From Kosakonia oryzae (GTDB lineage: Bacteria; Pseudomonadota; Gammaproteobacteria; Enterobacterales; Enterobacteriaceae), in the NCBI RefSeq assembly GCF_001658025.2, contig NZ_CP014007.2, positions 2,480,001 through 2,544,000 of the forward strand: DNA of 64,000 nucleotides, given 5' to 3'. The notes below the pieces were generated by a model that was given only the letters and a program-made list of their open reading frames with translations, ran no database searches and had not been told where the DNA came from. This document shows positions 1-9,813 of the stretch, piece by piece. The position numbers and the translations under genes were made by a program. How positions within the stretch are numbered: the stretch's first letter is position 1; the number at the start of each line of letters is the position of its first letter.

Positions 1-1
1 T

Positions 2-454
2 AATGGCATTTTGCAGCTATTCGGCATCTCGATTGATTCGTTCCGCATTGCCGGCGGCATTCTGGTTGTCACTATTGCCATGTCGATGATCAGCGGCAAG
101 CTCGGGGAAGATAAACAGAATAAACAAGAGAAGTCAGAAACCGCGATTCGCGAAAGCATCGGCGTAGTGCCGCTGGCATTACCTTTAATGGCGGGGCCTG
201 GTGCCATCAGCTCCACGATTGTGTGGGGGACGCGCTATCACAACCTGGTACATTTAATTGGTTTTACCGTGGCCATTGCGTTATTTGCTTTCTGCTCGTG
301 GGGGCTGTTCCGCATCGCGCCATGGTTAGTGCGCTTACTGGGGCAAACCGGCATCAACGTTATCACGCGTATTATGGGGTTATTATTGATGGCATTGGGC
401 ATTGAGTTTATTGTCGGCGGCATAAGATCCTTGTTCCCCGGTCTGCTGAACTGA
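2..454 (+). CDS. ychE: MarC/YchE family membrane protein, 5'-truncated by window edge
   Basis: The reading frame is open from base 2, so the N-terminus lies outside the window and an internal TTG at 11 is not the true start. About 150 C-terminal residues are present of the usual ~215. They contain hydrophobic segments, a short charged cytoplasmic linker (GEDKQNKQEK) and the PLALPLMAGPGAISS stretch typical of MarC-family inner-membrane proteins. It matches E. coli YchE almost residue for residue and precedes opp as in E. coli. The family's function is not established; the old link of MarC to antibiotic resistance was not upheld. Confidence 0.93.
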   Translation, partial: NGILQLFGISIDSFRIAGGILVVTIAMSMISGKLGEDKQNKQEKSETAIRESIGVVPLALPLMAGPGAISSTIVWGTRYHNLVHLIGFTVAIALFAFCSWGLFRIAPWLVRLLGQTGINVITRIMGLLLMALGIEFIVGGIRSLFPGLLN

Positions 455-1281
455 TTCACCTTTTTATTACGTACGGCTGAGCTTGTTATCTCTTCCTTTA
501 TATAACAGGTAAATTCAGCCGCTACGGACCCGCCTGGAAAAGCCAAAAATTAGTAAAAGATATGAAGAATGCGCAAAGCGGCGCGAAATATAATAATTTA
601 CACTTATCAGAAAATCTGTTCCCAATCAGTGAATTATAAGTAATGTGAATCTATCCTGTGCGTATTTCGCACAATTGACGCTGTTATTTCTGTCACACCA
701 TACTATTGGGCTTGCCGTGACATAATCGAAATGATATTAGTACTTTCAGACTTCCTGCAGATGAATGTGCTAAAAAGTAGTCAATTGTTGATTATTTGTG
801 CAAAAAAATACGGCATCTGCTAAAAAGCATTACATGGTGGTAATGCTTCCTTATCTTCTTGATTTAAAGAGATAAAAAACTCAAAGGGAGGCTGTGAACG
901 CAGCGCTTCATAGATAACGCTGTGTCGCAAAAGAGAAATGGTTAACAAATTTGCAAATTGTATTGGCGGCGGTGTGAGGCATTTGATATTTTCCGCCCTT
1001 ATATTTAGCTCCTTATAATTTGCAAGATAAACAATATAGATGAGAATCGTTTTCATATAACGACCATCGCCAGAATCAGAGCTGCCTCGACAGGGGGGGC
1101 GGTTTACCGAATCGACGTAAGATTGCCGTTTGAGCGATCCGTAATAAAAAAGTCGGTGATAGCAGCAGTAAAAAAAGATGTCTGATAGCGCCAAAAAGCT
1201 CCTGCGCTCTTCAGACCCCCACAGGGGATGAAACACGCTGACGTCAACGTCAGTAATTATAATGAGTGGAGTATCAACACA
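455..1281. other. Long non-coding leader region upstream of oppA
   Basis: About 830 bases without a supportable gene. The stretch is AT-rich. It holds a 9-bp inverted repeat (AAGCATTAC at 825-833 and GTAATGCTT at 840-848), a TATAAT hexamer at 1014-1019 without a good -35, a TTGACG at 675-680 with CATACT at 699-704, and a run of seven G at about 1092-1098. E. coli and Salmonella also have a long region before oppA, and oppA translation there is repressed by the sRNA GcvB. A CA-rich segment (TATCAACACAATG) at the start codon is compatible with that control here, but this is inference. Confidence 0.6.
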
Positions 1282-2913
1282 ATGTCCATCATCACAAAGA
1301 AAAGTCTGGTAGCAGCAGGAGTTCTGGCTGCGCTAATTACCGGCAACGCGGCAATGGCTGCCGACGTTCCGGCAGGTGTTCAACTGGCGGATAATCAGAC
1401 GCTGGTCCGTAATAACGGTTCTGAAGTGCAATCTCTCGACCCGCACAAAATTGAAGGGGTTCCTGAATCCAACGTCAGCCGCGATCTGTTCGAAGGTCTG
1501 CTGATCTCTGATGTTGAAGGCCACCCGACCGCCGGTGTTGCAGAGAAGTGGGAAAACAAAGATTTTAAAGTCTGGACCTTCCATCTGCGCAAAAACGCAA
1601 AATGGTCCGACGGTACGCCGGTAACGGCGCACGATTTCGTCTACAGCTGGCAGCGTCTGGCGGATCCGAAAACGGCTTCTCCGTATGCGAGCTACCTGCA
1701 ATACGGTCATATCGCTAACATCGACGATGTTATCGCCGGTAAAAAACCTGTCACCGATCTCGGCGTAAAAGCTATTGATGACAATACCTTTGAAGTGACG
1801 CTTAGCGAGCCGGTTCCTTATTTCTACAAACTGCTGGTTCACCCGTCAGTTTCTGCTGTGCCTAAAGCCGCTATTGAGAAATACGGTGAAAAATGGACTC
1901 AACCAGCCAACATTGTCACCAACGGTGCATACAAACTGAAAGACTGGGTGGTCAACGAACGTATCGTTCTTGAGCGTAACACCAACTATTGGGATAACGC
2001 TAAAACGGTTATCAACCAGGTTACCTACCTGCCGATCTCTTCTGAAGTGACAGACGTTAACCGCTATCGCAGCGGCGAAATCGACATGACTTACAACAAC
2101 ATGCCGATTGAACTGTTCCAGAAGCTGAAAAAAGAGATTCCTAAAGAAGTGCACGTCGATCCGTACCTGTGTACTTATTACTACGAAATCAACAACCAAA
2201 AACCGCCATTCACTGACGTTCGTGTTCGTACCGCTCTGAAACTGGCGCTGGATCGCGACATCATCGTTAATAAAGTGAAAAACCAGGGCGATCTGCCGGC
2301 ATACAGCTACACGCCGCCGTATACCGATGGTGCAAAACTGACTGAACCGGCCTGGTTCAAAATGACTCAAGAACAGCGTAACGCCGAAGCGAAAAAACTG
2401 CTGGCCGAAGCCGGTTATACTGCGGATAAACCGCTCTCCTTCAGCCTGCTGTACAACACGTCTGACCTGCATAAAAAACTGGCGATCGCCGTGGCTTCCA
2501 TCTGGAAGAAAAACCTGGGCGCTAACGTAACGCTGGAAAACCAGGAGTGGAAAACCTTCCTCGACACGCGTCATCAGGGCACCTTTGATGTGGCACGTGC
2601 GGGCTGGTGTGCGGACTACAACGAGCCGACTTCTTTCCTGAATACCATGCTGTCCGACAGCTCTAACAACACCGCGCACTATAAGAGCCCGGCGTTTGAC
2701 AAGCTGATTGCCGACACGCTGAAAGTTACTGACGAAGCGCAGCGTACGGAGCTTTACTCCAAAGCTGAACAGCAGTTGGATAAAGACTCGGCGATCGTTC
2801 CGGTTTACTACTACGTGAACGCCCGTCTGGTGAAAACCTGGGTTGGCGGCTACACCGGTAAAGACCCGATGGATAATATCTACGTTAAAAACTTGTATAT
2901 TATCAAGCATTAA
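1282..2913 (+). CDS. oppA: Periplasmic oligopeptide-binding protein OppA
   Basis: 543 residues. It captures oligopeptides in the periplasm and delivers them to the OppBCDF transporter. Residues 1-26 form a signal peptide (KK, hydrophobic core, cleavage after AMA), followed by a family 5 extracellular solute-binding domain including RNNGSEVQSLDPHKIEG and GTFDVARAGWCADYNEP. ATG 1282 is chosen over ATG 1228 because GGAG at 1268-1271 precedes it and the protein then begins MSIITKKSL like E. coli OppA. It is the first gene of oppABCDF and is separated from oppB by a stem-loop that probably allows OppA to be made in excess. Confidence 0.97.
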   Translation: MSIITKKSLVAAGVLAALITGNAAMAADVPAGVQLADNQTLVRNNGSEVQSLDPHKIEGVPESNVSRDLFEGLLISDVEGHPTAGVAEKWENKDFKVWTFHLRKNAKWSDGTPVTAHDFVYSWQRLADPKTASPYASYLQYGHIANIDDVIAGKKPVTDLGVKAIDDNTFEVTLSEPVPYFYKLLVHPSVSAVPKAAIEKYGEKWTQPANIVTNGAYKLKDWVVNERIVLERNTNYWDNAKTVINQVTYLPISSEVTDVNRYRSGEIDMTYNNMPIELFQKLKKEIPKEVHVDPYLCTYYYEINNQKPPFTDVRVRTALKLALDRDIIVNKVKNQGDLPAYSYTPPYTDGAKLTEPAWFKMTQEQRNAEAKKLLAEAGYTADKPLSFSLLYNTSDLHKKLAIAVASIWKKNLGANVTLENQEWKTFLDTRHQGTFDVARAGWCADYNEPTSFLNTMLSDSSNNTAHYKSPAFDKLIADTLKVTDEAQRTELYSKAEQQLDKDSAIVPVYYYVNARLVKTWVGGYTGKDPMDNIYVKNLYIIKH

Positions 2914-2923
2914 TGGCAATGAG

Positions 2924-2945
2924 TGGGGCAGGGCAACCTGCCCCA
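2924..2945 (+). terminator. oppA-oppB intercistronic stem-loop
   Basis: A perfect 9-bp stem (TGGGGCAGG with CCTGCCCCA) closes a GCAA tetraloop 10 bases after the oppA stop; a T-rich tract follows only after a short gap. Comparable hairpins after binding-protein genes of ABC transporters stabilise the 5' mRNA or partly terminate transcription, raising the level of binding protein over the membrane subunits. Confidence 0.7.
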
Positions 2946-3047
2946 CAGTGTCTTATTTTTTACGCAACAGAATACACATCATGCACGGACGGCTAATGGC
3001 AGTCTGGAAGCGAATGTGTAAAAGGCACAGGCCAGAAGGTACGGGCA

Positions 3048-3968
3048 ATGTTGAAATTTATCCTACGTCGCTGTCTAGAAGCGATCCCAACGCTTTTCAT
3101 CCTTATCACGATTTCGTTCTTTATGATGCGTCTCGCGCCGGGTAGTCCTTTTACCGGTGAACGTGCGCTTGCGCCGGAAGTGATGGCGAATATTGAGGCG
3201 AAATACCATTTAAACGATCCGATCACTACGCAATATTTCAGCTATCTGAAACAGTTGGCGCATTTCGATTTCGGACCGTCATTTAAATACAAAGACTACA
3301 CCGTAAACGATCTGGTTGCGGCCAGCTTCCCGGTTTCAGCGAAATTAGGGGCGGCAGCCTTTATTCTTGCGATTGTCTTTGGCGTTACCGCAGGCGTTGT
3401 TGCGGCGTTAAACCAGAACACGAAGTGGGACTACACGGTGATGGGGCTGGCAATGACCGGGGTAGTGATCCCCAGTTTTGTTGTCGCACCATTATTAGTG
3501 ATGATCTTCGCCATTATATTGAAATGGCTGCCCGCCGGTGGCTGGAATGGCGGCGCGCTGAAATTCATGATCCTGCCGATGGTTGCGCTCTCTCTGGCCT
3601 ATATCGCCAGCATCGCCCGTATTACGCGCGGTTCAATGATTGAGGTATTACACTCAAACTTTATCCGTACCGCGCGGGCGAAAGGGCTGCCGATGCGCCG
3701 CATTATCTTCCGCCACGCGCTGAAACCTGCGCTGCTGCCGGTACTCTCTTATATGGGGCCTGCGTTTGTCGGCATTATTACCGGTTCAATGGTTATCGAG
3801 ACCATTTATGGCCTGCCGGGTATCGGCCAGCTGTTTGTGAACGGCGCGCTGAACCGTGACTATTCGCTGGTGCTGAGCCTGACCATCCTTGTCGGGGCGC
3901 TGACCATTATCTTTAACGCGATCGTTGATGTGCTGTATGCCGTCATCGATCCGAAGATCCGTTATTAA
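3048..3968 (+). CDS. oppB: Oligopeptide ABC transporter permease OppB
   Basis: 306 residues, the usual OppB length. It is one of the two inner-membrane subunits forming the peptide channel. It starts MLKFILRRCLEAIPTLF, has an early periplasmic loop, about six membrane spans, and the EAA-type coupling segment near residues 195-225 (RTARAKGLPMRRIIFRHALKPAL) that contacts the ATPases. A purine-rich AGAAGG lies before the ATG. It is second in the opp operon; the 14 bases to oppC indicate co-transcription. Confidence 0.97.
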   Translation: MLKFILRRCLEAIPTLFILITISFFMMRLAPGSPFTGERALAPEVMANIEAKYHLNDPITTQYFSYLKQLAHFDFGPSFKYKDYTVNDLVAASFPVSAKLGAAAFILAIVFGVTAGVVAALNQNTKWDYTVMGLAMTGVVIPSFVVAPLLVMIFAIILKWLPAGGWNGGALKFMILPMVALSLAYIASIARITRGSMIEVLHSNFIRTARAKGLPMRRIIFRHALKPALLPVLSYMGPAFVGIITGSMVIETIYGLPGIGQLFVNGALNRDYSLVLSLTILVGALTIIFNAIVDVLYAVIDPKIRY

Positions 3969-3982
3969 CACTGGAGTTCGCC

Positions 3983-4891
3983 ATGATGTTAAGTAAGAAA
4001 AACAGCGAGGCGCTGGAAAACTTCAGTGAGAAACTCGAAGTCGAAGGACGTAGTCTGTGGCAGGATGCGCGTCGCCGCTTTATGCATAACCGTGCGGCGG
4101 TTGCCAGCCTGGTTGTGCTGTTGCTGATTGCACTGTTTGTGACGCTGGCACCAATGGTTTCACAATTTACCTATTTCGATACCGACTGGGGCATGATGTC
4201 GAGCCAGCCGGATATGGAGTCCGGTCACTATTTTGGTACCGACTCCTCCGGGCGCGATCTGCTGGTTCGCGTGGCGATCGGCGGACGTATCTCGCTGATG
4301 GTCGGTATTGCGGCGGCGCTGGTGGCGGTCGTGGTCGGTACGCTGTACGGATCGCTTTCCGGCTACCTCGGCGGCAAGACAGATTCCGTCATGATGCGTC
4401 TGCTGGAAATCCTCAATTCCTTCCCGTTTATGTTCTTCGTTATCCTGCTGGTGACCTTCTTTGGGCAAAATATTCTGCTCATTTTTGTGGCGATCGGCAT
4501 GGTCTCCTGGCTGGATATGGCGCGTATCGTTCGCGGCCAGACTTTAAGCCTTAAGCGTAAAGAGTTTATCGAAGCGGCACAGGTTGGCGGTGTTTCCACG
4601 GCGAATATCGTGGTGCGTCACATCGTACCGAACGTGCTGGGCGTGGTAGTGGTGTACGCGTCGCTGCTGGTGCCGAGCATGATCCTGTTCGAATCCTTCC
4701 TCAGCTTCCTGGGGCTGGGTACGCAGGAACCACTGAGCAGCTGGGGCGCGCTGTTAAGCGATGGCGCCAACTCGATGGAAGTGTCTCCGTGGTTGCTGCT
4801 GTTCCCGGCGGGTTTCCTCGTTGTCACCCTGTTCTGTTTTAACTTTATCGGCGATGGCCTGCGTGATGCCCTCGACCCGAAAGATCGTTAA
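3983..4891 (+). CDS. oppC: Oligopeptide ABC transporter permease OppC
   Basis: 302 residues. The second inner-membrane permease partner of OppB. The N-terminal ~40 residues are cytoplasmic and charged (SKKNSEALENFSEKLEVEG), then comes a membrane span, the OppC-type N-terminal segment, and the binding-protein-dependent transport domain with EAAQVGGVSTANIVVRHIVPN as the coupling loop. It starts MMLSKKNS as in E. coli, with CTGGAG before the ATG. 11 bases separate it from oppD. Confidence 0.97.
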   Translation: MMLSKKNSEALENFSEKLEVEGRSLWQDARRRFMHNRAAVASLVVLLLIALFVTLAPMVSQFTYFDTDWGMMSSQPDMESGHYFGTDSSGRDLLVRVAIGGRISLMVGIAAALVAVVVGTLYGSLSGYLGGKTDSVMMRLLEILNSFPFMFFVILLVTFFGQNILLIFVAIGMVSWLDMARIVRGQTLSLKRKEFIEAAQVGGVSTANIVVRHIVPNVLGVVVVYASLLVPSMILFESFLSFLGLGTQEPLSSWGALLSDGANSMEVSPWLLLFPAGFLVVTLFCFNFIGDGLRDALDPKDR

Positions 4892-4902
4892 GGAGTGCTG
4901 TC

Positions 4903-5916
4903 ATGAGCATTACTGAAACCTCATTAGCGTCCACGACGCGGCAGCAATCGGACCTTCTGCTGGATGTCAAAGATTTACGGGTCACCTTCCAGACGCCGGA
5001 TGGCGATGTTACGGCGGTCAACGATCTCAATTTCTCGCTACGAGCCGGGGAAACGCTGGGTATCGTTGGTGAGTCCGGCTCCGGCAAATCGCAAACTGCA
5101 TTTGCGCTGATGGGGCTACTGGCGGCCAACGGCCGCATTGGCGGTTCGGCGACGTTTAACGGTAAAGAGATCCTCAATTTGCCGGAACAGGCGCTGAACA
5201 AACTGCGCGCCGAGCAGATCTCGATGATTTTCCAGGACCCAATGACCTCGCTGAACCCGTATATGAGGGTTGGCGAGCAGTTAATGGAAGTCCTGATGTT
5301 GCACAAAGGCATAGGCAAAGCGGAAGCATTTGAAGAATCCGTAAAAATGCTTGATGCGGTGAAAATGCCGGAAGCGCGTAAGCGCATGCGCATGTATCCG
5401 CATGAATTTTCTGGTGGTATGCGTCAGCGTGTGATGATCGCGATGGCGTTGCTGTGTCGGCCGAAACTGCTGATTGCCGACGAGCCGACCACCGCGCTGG
5501 ATGTGACCGTACAGGCGCAGATCATGACCTTGCTGAATGAACTGAAACGTGAATTCAACACCGCGATTATCATGATCACTCACGATCTCGGCGTAGTGGC
5601 CGGAATTTGCGATAAAGTGCTGGTGATGTATGCCGGACGCACCATGGAATATGGCAACGCGCGCGATGTGTTCTACCAGCCGTCTCATCCTTATTCCATC
5701 GGTCTGCTAAGCGCTGTGCCGCGTCTGGATGCGGAAGGTGAAGCGCTGTTGACCATTCCGGGCAACCCGCCGAACTTACTGCGTCTGCCGAAAGGCTGTC
5801 CGTTCCAGCCGCGCTGTCCGCACGCGATGGAAATCTGTAACAGTGCTCCTCCGCTGGAGCAGTTTGCCCCAGGCCGCCTGCGCGCCTGCTTTAAGTCGGT
5901 GGAGGAACTGGTATGA
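4903..5916 (+). CDS. oppD: Oligopeptide ABC transporter ATP-binding protein OppD
   Basis: 337 residues. A cytoplasmic ATPase that pairs with OppF to power peptide import. Walker A is GESGSGKS (56-63), the ABC signature FSGGMRQ (169-175) and Walker B LLIADE (189-194). The C-terminal extension has the cysteine-containing segment (CPFQPRCPHAMEIC) characteristic of oligopeptide/dipeptide ATPases. Its last four bases overlap the start of oppF (ATGA), suggesting translational coupling and equal production of the two ATPases. Confidence 0.97.
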   Translation: MSITETSLASTTRQQSDLLLDVKDLRVTFQTPDGDVTAVNDLNFSLRAGETLGIVGESGSGKSQTAFALMGLLAANGRIGGSATFNGKEILNLPEQALNKLRAEQISMIFQDPMTSLNPYMRVGEQLMEVLMLHKGIGKAEAFEESVKMLDAVKMPEARKRMRMYPHEFSGGMRQRVMIAMALLCRPKLLIADEPTTALDVTVQAQIMTLLNELKREFNTAIIMITHDLGVVAGICDKVLVMYAGRTMEYGNARDVFYQPSHPYSIGLLSAVPRLDAEGEALLTIPGNPPNLLRLPKGCPFQPRCPHAMEICNSAPPLEQFAPGRLRACFKSVEELV

Positions 5917-6917
5917 ACGCGATGACCGAAGAGAGAAAAGTGCTGCTGGAAATCGCCGATCTGAAGGTGCATTTCGATATTAAAGACGGCAAACAGTGGT
6001 TCTGGCAACCGGCTAAGACCCTGAAAGCGGTCGATGGCGTTACCCTGCGTCTGTACGAAGGTGAAACCCTTGGCGTGGTGGGCGAGTCCGGTTGCGGTAA
6101 ATCGACCTTTGCGCGTGCCATTATCGGGCTGGTAAAAGCCACCGACGGTAAAGTCGCCTGGCTGGGTAAAGATCTGCTGGGCATGAAACCGGAAGAGTGG
6201 CGCGATGTGCGCAGCGATATCCAGATGATTTTCCAGGATCCGCTGGCGTCGCTGAACCCGCGTATGACTATCGGGGAAATCATTGCCGAGCCGTTGCGCA
6301 CCTATCACCCGAAAATGTCGCGTCAGGAAGTGCGCGATCGCGTCAAAACGATGATGATGAAGGTCGGTTTGTTGCCGAACCTGATCAACCGTTACCCGCA
6401 TGAGTTTTCCGGCGGCCAGTGTCAGCGTATTGGTATTGCGCGCGCGCTGATCCTTGAACCCAAGCTGATTATCTGCGACGAGCCGGTCTCTGCACTGGAT
6501 GTGTCGATTCAGGCGCAGGTGGTGAACCTGCTGCAACAACTGCAACGTGAAATGGGGCTGTCACTGATCTTTATCGCCCATGACCTGGCCGTCGTGAAGC
6601 ATATCTCCGATCGCGTTCTGGTGATGTACCTTGGGCACGCCGTTGAGTTAGGCACGTACGATGAGGTGTATCAAAACCCGCTACATCCGTACACCAAAGC
6701 GCTGATGTCAGCCGTGCCGGTTCCCGATCCGGATCTGGAAAAGAATAAAACTATCCAGTTGCTGGAAGGGGATTTACCGTCGCCGATTAACCCGCCTTCA
6801 GGTTGTGTCTTCCGCACCCGTTGCCCGATTGCCGGGCCGGAATGCGCGCAGACGCGTCCGGTACTGGAGGGCAGTTTCCGCCATGCGGTCTCGTGCCTGA
6901 AAGTCGATCCGTTATAA
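5913..6917 (+). CDS. oppF: Oligopeptide ABC transporter ATP-binding protein OppF
   Basis: 334 residues. Second ATPase of the Opp importer, heterodimer partner of OppD. Walker A is GESGCGKS (57-64), signature FSGGQCQR, Walker B LIICDE, and the C-terminal oligopeptide-transporter extension includes CVFRTRCPIAGPEC. It starts inside the oppD stop (ATGA overlap) and ends the operon, followed directly by an intrinsic terminator. Confidence 0.97.
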   Translation: MNAMTEERKVLLEIADLKVHFDIKDGKQWFWQPAKTLKAVDGVTLRLYEGETLGVVGESGCGKSTFARAIIGLVKATDGKVAWLGKDLLGMKPEEWRDVRSDIQMIFQDPLASLNPRMTIGEIIAEPLRTYHPKMSRQEVRDRVKTMMMKVGLLPNLINRYPHEFSGGQCQRIGIARALILEPKLIICDEPVSALDVSIQAQVVNLLQQLQREMGLSLIFIAHDLAVVKHISDRVLVMYLGHAVELGTYDEVYQNPLHPYTKALMSAVPVPDPDLEKNKTIQLLEGDLPSPINPPSGCVFRTRCPIAGPECAQTRPVLEGSFRHAVSCLKVDPL

Positions 6918-6927
6918 GCGATGTATA

Positions 6928-6960
6928 AAAAAAGGGCTGACATTTGTCAGCCCTTTTTAC
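6928..6960. terminator. Convergent oppF/yciU terminator
   Basis: A 9-bp stem (GGGCTGACA with TGTCAGCCC) is flanked by an A-run on the left and a T-run on the right, so it can act as an intrinsic terminator for oppF on the plus strand and for yciU on the minus strand. Confidence 0.85.
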
Positions 6961-6972
6961 TTCCACGGCAGC

Positions 6973-7305
<333 letters not shown>

Positions 7306-7333
7306 TTACCTCTTCATGTCTGTTGGGCACGTT

Positions 7334-8794
7334 TTACAGCAACGGACTAAAGAAGTAAAACAGTCGTTCAGCAATACGGTGCCAGAAGGGCCGTTTTACC
7401 CACAAACGCGCATCAAGTAGCCGGGAACGGGAAATGTAATCGTCCTGCACCGCCGCCAGATCGCCGCCAAAACCGGCATCATCAATAACCAGCGTGATCT
7501 CAAAATTCAGCCACAAACTGCGCATATCGAGATTCACGGTGCCAATAAGGCTCAATTCGCCATCAACCAGCACGCTTTTGGTGTGCAACAGGCCACCTTC
7601 AAACTGATAAATCTTCACCCCGGCCGCCAGCAACTCAGTGAAGAAGGCGCGGCTGGCCCAACCAACCAGCACCGAGTCGTTTTTGCGCGGCAGAATAATG
7701 CTCACATCGACGCCGCGCTGCGCCGCCGTGCAAATGGCGTGCAGCAAGTCGTCACTGGGTACGAAATAGGGCGTGGTCATGATCAAGTATTCACGCGAGG
7801 CGTAAACGGCAGTCAGTAATGCCTGGTGAATCAAATCTTCAGGAAATCCCGGACCCGAGGCAATGGTGTGAATCGTATGCCCGCTGGCTTCTTCAAACGG
7901 CATGATATTGGCATCCGGCGGCGGTGGCAGAATGCGTTTGCCGGTCTCAATCTCCCAGTCGCAGGAGTAGATGATGCCCATCGCCGTGGCAACCGGGCCT
8001 TCCATACGCGCCATCAAATCGACCCACTGGCCGACGCCAGCGTCCTGTTTGAAGAAGCGCGGGTCTACCATATTCATACTGCCAGTGTAAGCAATATAGT
8101 TATCGATGAGCACAATCTTGCGGTGCTGGCGTAAATCCATACGGCGTAAAAAAACGCGCATCAGATTCACTTTCAGCGCCTCGACCACCTCAATGCCCGC
8201 ATTGCGCATCATCGCGGCCCATGGGCTACGGAAGAATGCCACGCTACCCGCAGAGTCAAGTAACAGACGGCAGTGCACGCCGCGCCGCGCCGCGGCCATC
8301 AGCGATTCCGCCACCTGATCGGCCAATCCGCCGGGCTGCCAGATGTAGAACACCATCTCGATATTGTGCCTGGCGAGCTGAATATCGCGGATCAGCGCCT
8401 GCATGACATCATCGCTGGAAGTCAGCAGTTGTAACTGGTTGCCTTTTACGCCCGCGATGCCCTGGCGCCGTTCGCACAATTTAAATAATGACGAAGCAAC
8501 ACTGCTGTTTTCCTGCGCGAAGATGTGTTTAAAGTTTTTTAAATCGTTGAGCCATTTGGCGGTAGAAGGCCACATAGCGCGGGCGCGTTCGGCGCGGCGT
8601 TTGCCAAGATGCAATTCGCCCAGCGAAAGGTAAGCGATAATTCCGACCAGTGGCAGAATATAGATGATTAACAGCCAGGCCATCGCCGACGTTACCGCCC
8701 GCCGTTTCATTAAAATACGCAGGGTTACACCAGCAATCAGTAGCCAGTAACCTAAGACAATCAGCCAACTCATTACGGTGTAAAAAGTGGACAT
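7334..8794 (-). CDS. clsA: Cardiolipin synthase A
   Basis: 486 residues. It condenses two phosphatidylglycerol molecules into cardiolipin and glycerol at the inner membrane. Two N-terminal membrane segments (about 5-25 and 38-58) precede two phospholipase D domains with HKD motifs [18 protein letters not shown] and [18 protein letters not shown]. The start at 8794 ([10 protein letters not shown]) has AAGGA upstream and gives the E. coli length; an upstream ATG at 8821 would add nine residues before the conserved N-terminus. Divergent from yciY. Confidence 0.96.
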   Translation of the reverse strand: MSTFYTVMSWLIVLGYWLLIAGVTLRILMKRRAVTSAMAWLLIIYILPLVGIIAYLSLGELHLGKRRAERARAMWPSTAKWLNDLKNFKHIFAQENSSVASSLFKLCERRQGIAGVKGNQLQLLTSSDDVMQALIRDIQLARHNIEMVFYIWQPGGLADQVAESLMAAARRGVHCRLLLDSAGSVAFFRSPWAAMMRNAGIEVVEALKVNLMRVFLRRMDLRQHRKIVLIDNYIAYTGSMNMVDPRFFKQDAGVGQWVDLMARMEGPVATAMGIIYSCDWEIETGKRILPPPPDANIMPFEEASGHTIHTIASGPGFPEDLIHQALLTAVYASREYLIMTTPYFVPSDDLLHAICTAAQRGVDVSIILPRKNDSVLVGWASRAFFTELLAAGVKIYQFEGGLLHTKSVLVDGELSLIGTVNLDMRSLWLNFEITLVIDDAGFGGDLAAVQDDYISRSRLLDARLWVKRPFWHRIAERLFYFFSPLL

Positions 8795-8933
8795 AGATAA
8801 AAATCCTTTTAAAAACCACATCTCATGAGTTTACGCATCCGCATTAATCTGGCAAATAAAAACGCGGAAAAGCACTGGCCTGGGAAAATCGACGGACTAT
8901 AATGGCCTCTCTGTTTTGTTCAGAGTTGTAAAA

Positions 8934-9107
8934 ATGAAGCGTAGTCGAACGGAAGTGGGGCGCTGGCGTATGCTTCGGCAGATGAGCCGCCGTAAAGCCC
9001 GCTGGCTGGAAGCGCAATCACGCCGCAATATGCGCATCCACGCCATCAGAAAATGCGGCGTAAATCGCCATCGTAATGTGCTGTTGTTCGCCATTTACGA
9101 TCTTTGA
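8934..9107 (+). CDS. yciY: Small basic protein YciY
   Basis: 57 residues, extremely basic and Arg-rich (MKRSRTEVGRWRMLRQMSRR...), with a short hydrophobic C-terminus (LLFAIYDL). It corresponds to E. coli YciY at the same place beside cls. The function is unknown; the charge would suit nucleic acid binding, but this is speculation. ATG 8934 is preferred to the upstream in-frame ATG at 8916 because it gives the conserved N-terminus. Confidence 0.85.
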   Translation: MKRSRTEVGRWRMLRQMSRRKARWLEAQSRRNMRIHAIRKCGVNRHRNVLLFAIYDL

Positions 9108-9111
9108 TACC

Positions 9112-9142
9112 CGGGCACCGATAAGGTGCCCGCGGTCGTTTT
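9112..9142 (+). terminator. yciY terminator
   Basis: An 8-bp stem (CGGGCACC at 9112-9119 with GGTGCCCG at 9125-9132) closes a GATAA loop four bases after the yciY stop and is followed by a T-rich stretch. Confidence 0.6.
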
Positions 9143-9173
9143 AGGGCTTTCTTTTATCTACAGGAGAAGCAGC

Positions 9174-9794
9174 ATGTCGGTTATTGATAGTCTTCTTGCA
9201 TTTACTTTTGCGGCAACGCTGCTGACGTTAACACCCGGGCTTGATACCGCGCTGATACTGCGTACGGCGGCAGTCGAAGGGCGTAAGCAGGCATTCAAAG
9301 CCGCACTAGGTATCAATACCGGATGCCTGATTTGGGGCGCGATGGTCGCCTTCGGTCTTGGCGCGCTGATTGCGGTTTCTGAACTCGCTTATAACATCCT
9401 GAAGTATTGCGGTGCCGCTTACCTCTGCTGGCTGGGGCTGAATATGCTGCTACGCCCCCGTGGCGCACTGACGACAGGCAATGAAGGGCAAACCAAAGCG
9501 CAAAACTGGTTTATAAAAGGCATGCTGGGTAATGTGCTGAATCCTAAAGTCGGTATCTTTTACGTCTCTTTTTTGCCGCAATTTATTCCACACGGGCAGC
9601 CGCTGATCGCCTGGACATTTGGCCTGGTTATGATTCATGTTGTGTTGGGCTCCTGCTGGTCAACGGTATTAATTTCGGCGACCCGACCGCTGTCGTCATT
9701 CTTGCGTAAAGAGAGAGTGATACGCTGGATGGATCGCAGTACCGGCATGGTGTTTTTGCTGTTTGCCACCCGCCTGGCCATGAGCAAGCGTTAA
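9174..9794 (+). CDS. LysE/RhtB family amino-acid exporter
   Basis: 206 residues with about six hydrophobic segments, of the LysE/RhtB superfamily. Diagnostic features are the N-terminal TLTPGLDTALILRTAAVEGRK segment, FGLGALIAVSE, and the central LNPKVGIFYVSFLPQFI motif. Members export amino acids such as threonine, homoserine, lysine or leucine; the substrate here cannot be told. CAGGAGAA lies just before ATG 9174, so the in-frame start at 9126 is rejected. It is followed after 19 bases by an SMR gene, likely in one transcript. This pair sits where E. coli has kch. Confidence 0.88.
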   Translation: MSVIDSLLAFTFAATLLTLTPGLDTALILRTAAVEGRKQAFKAALGINTGCLIWGAMVAFGLGALIAVSELAYNILKYCGAAYLCWLGLNMLLRPRGALTTGNEGQTKAQNWFIKGMLGNVLNPKVGIFYVSFLPQFIPHGQPLIAWTFGLVMIHVVLGSCWSTVLISATRPLSSFLRKERVIRWMDRSTGMVFLLFATRLAMSKR

Positions 9795-9813
9795 CGGATA
9801 TAAGTTGGACAAA

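Noticed and set aside
820-1236. 138-codon open frame on the minus strand in the oppA leader
   Set aside because: No SD, unusual composition, no family resemblance; it lies in a region that is non-coding in relatives.
1846-2946. 366-codon open frame antisense to oppA
   Set aside because: A shadow frame of a well-conserved gene; composition follows the codon structure of oppA.
2843-3145. 100-codon frame across the oppA-oppB junction
   Set aside because: Overlaps the ends of two solid genes in another frame, and the oppA-oppB stem-loop lies within it.
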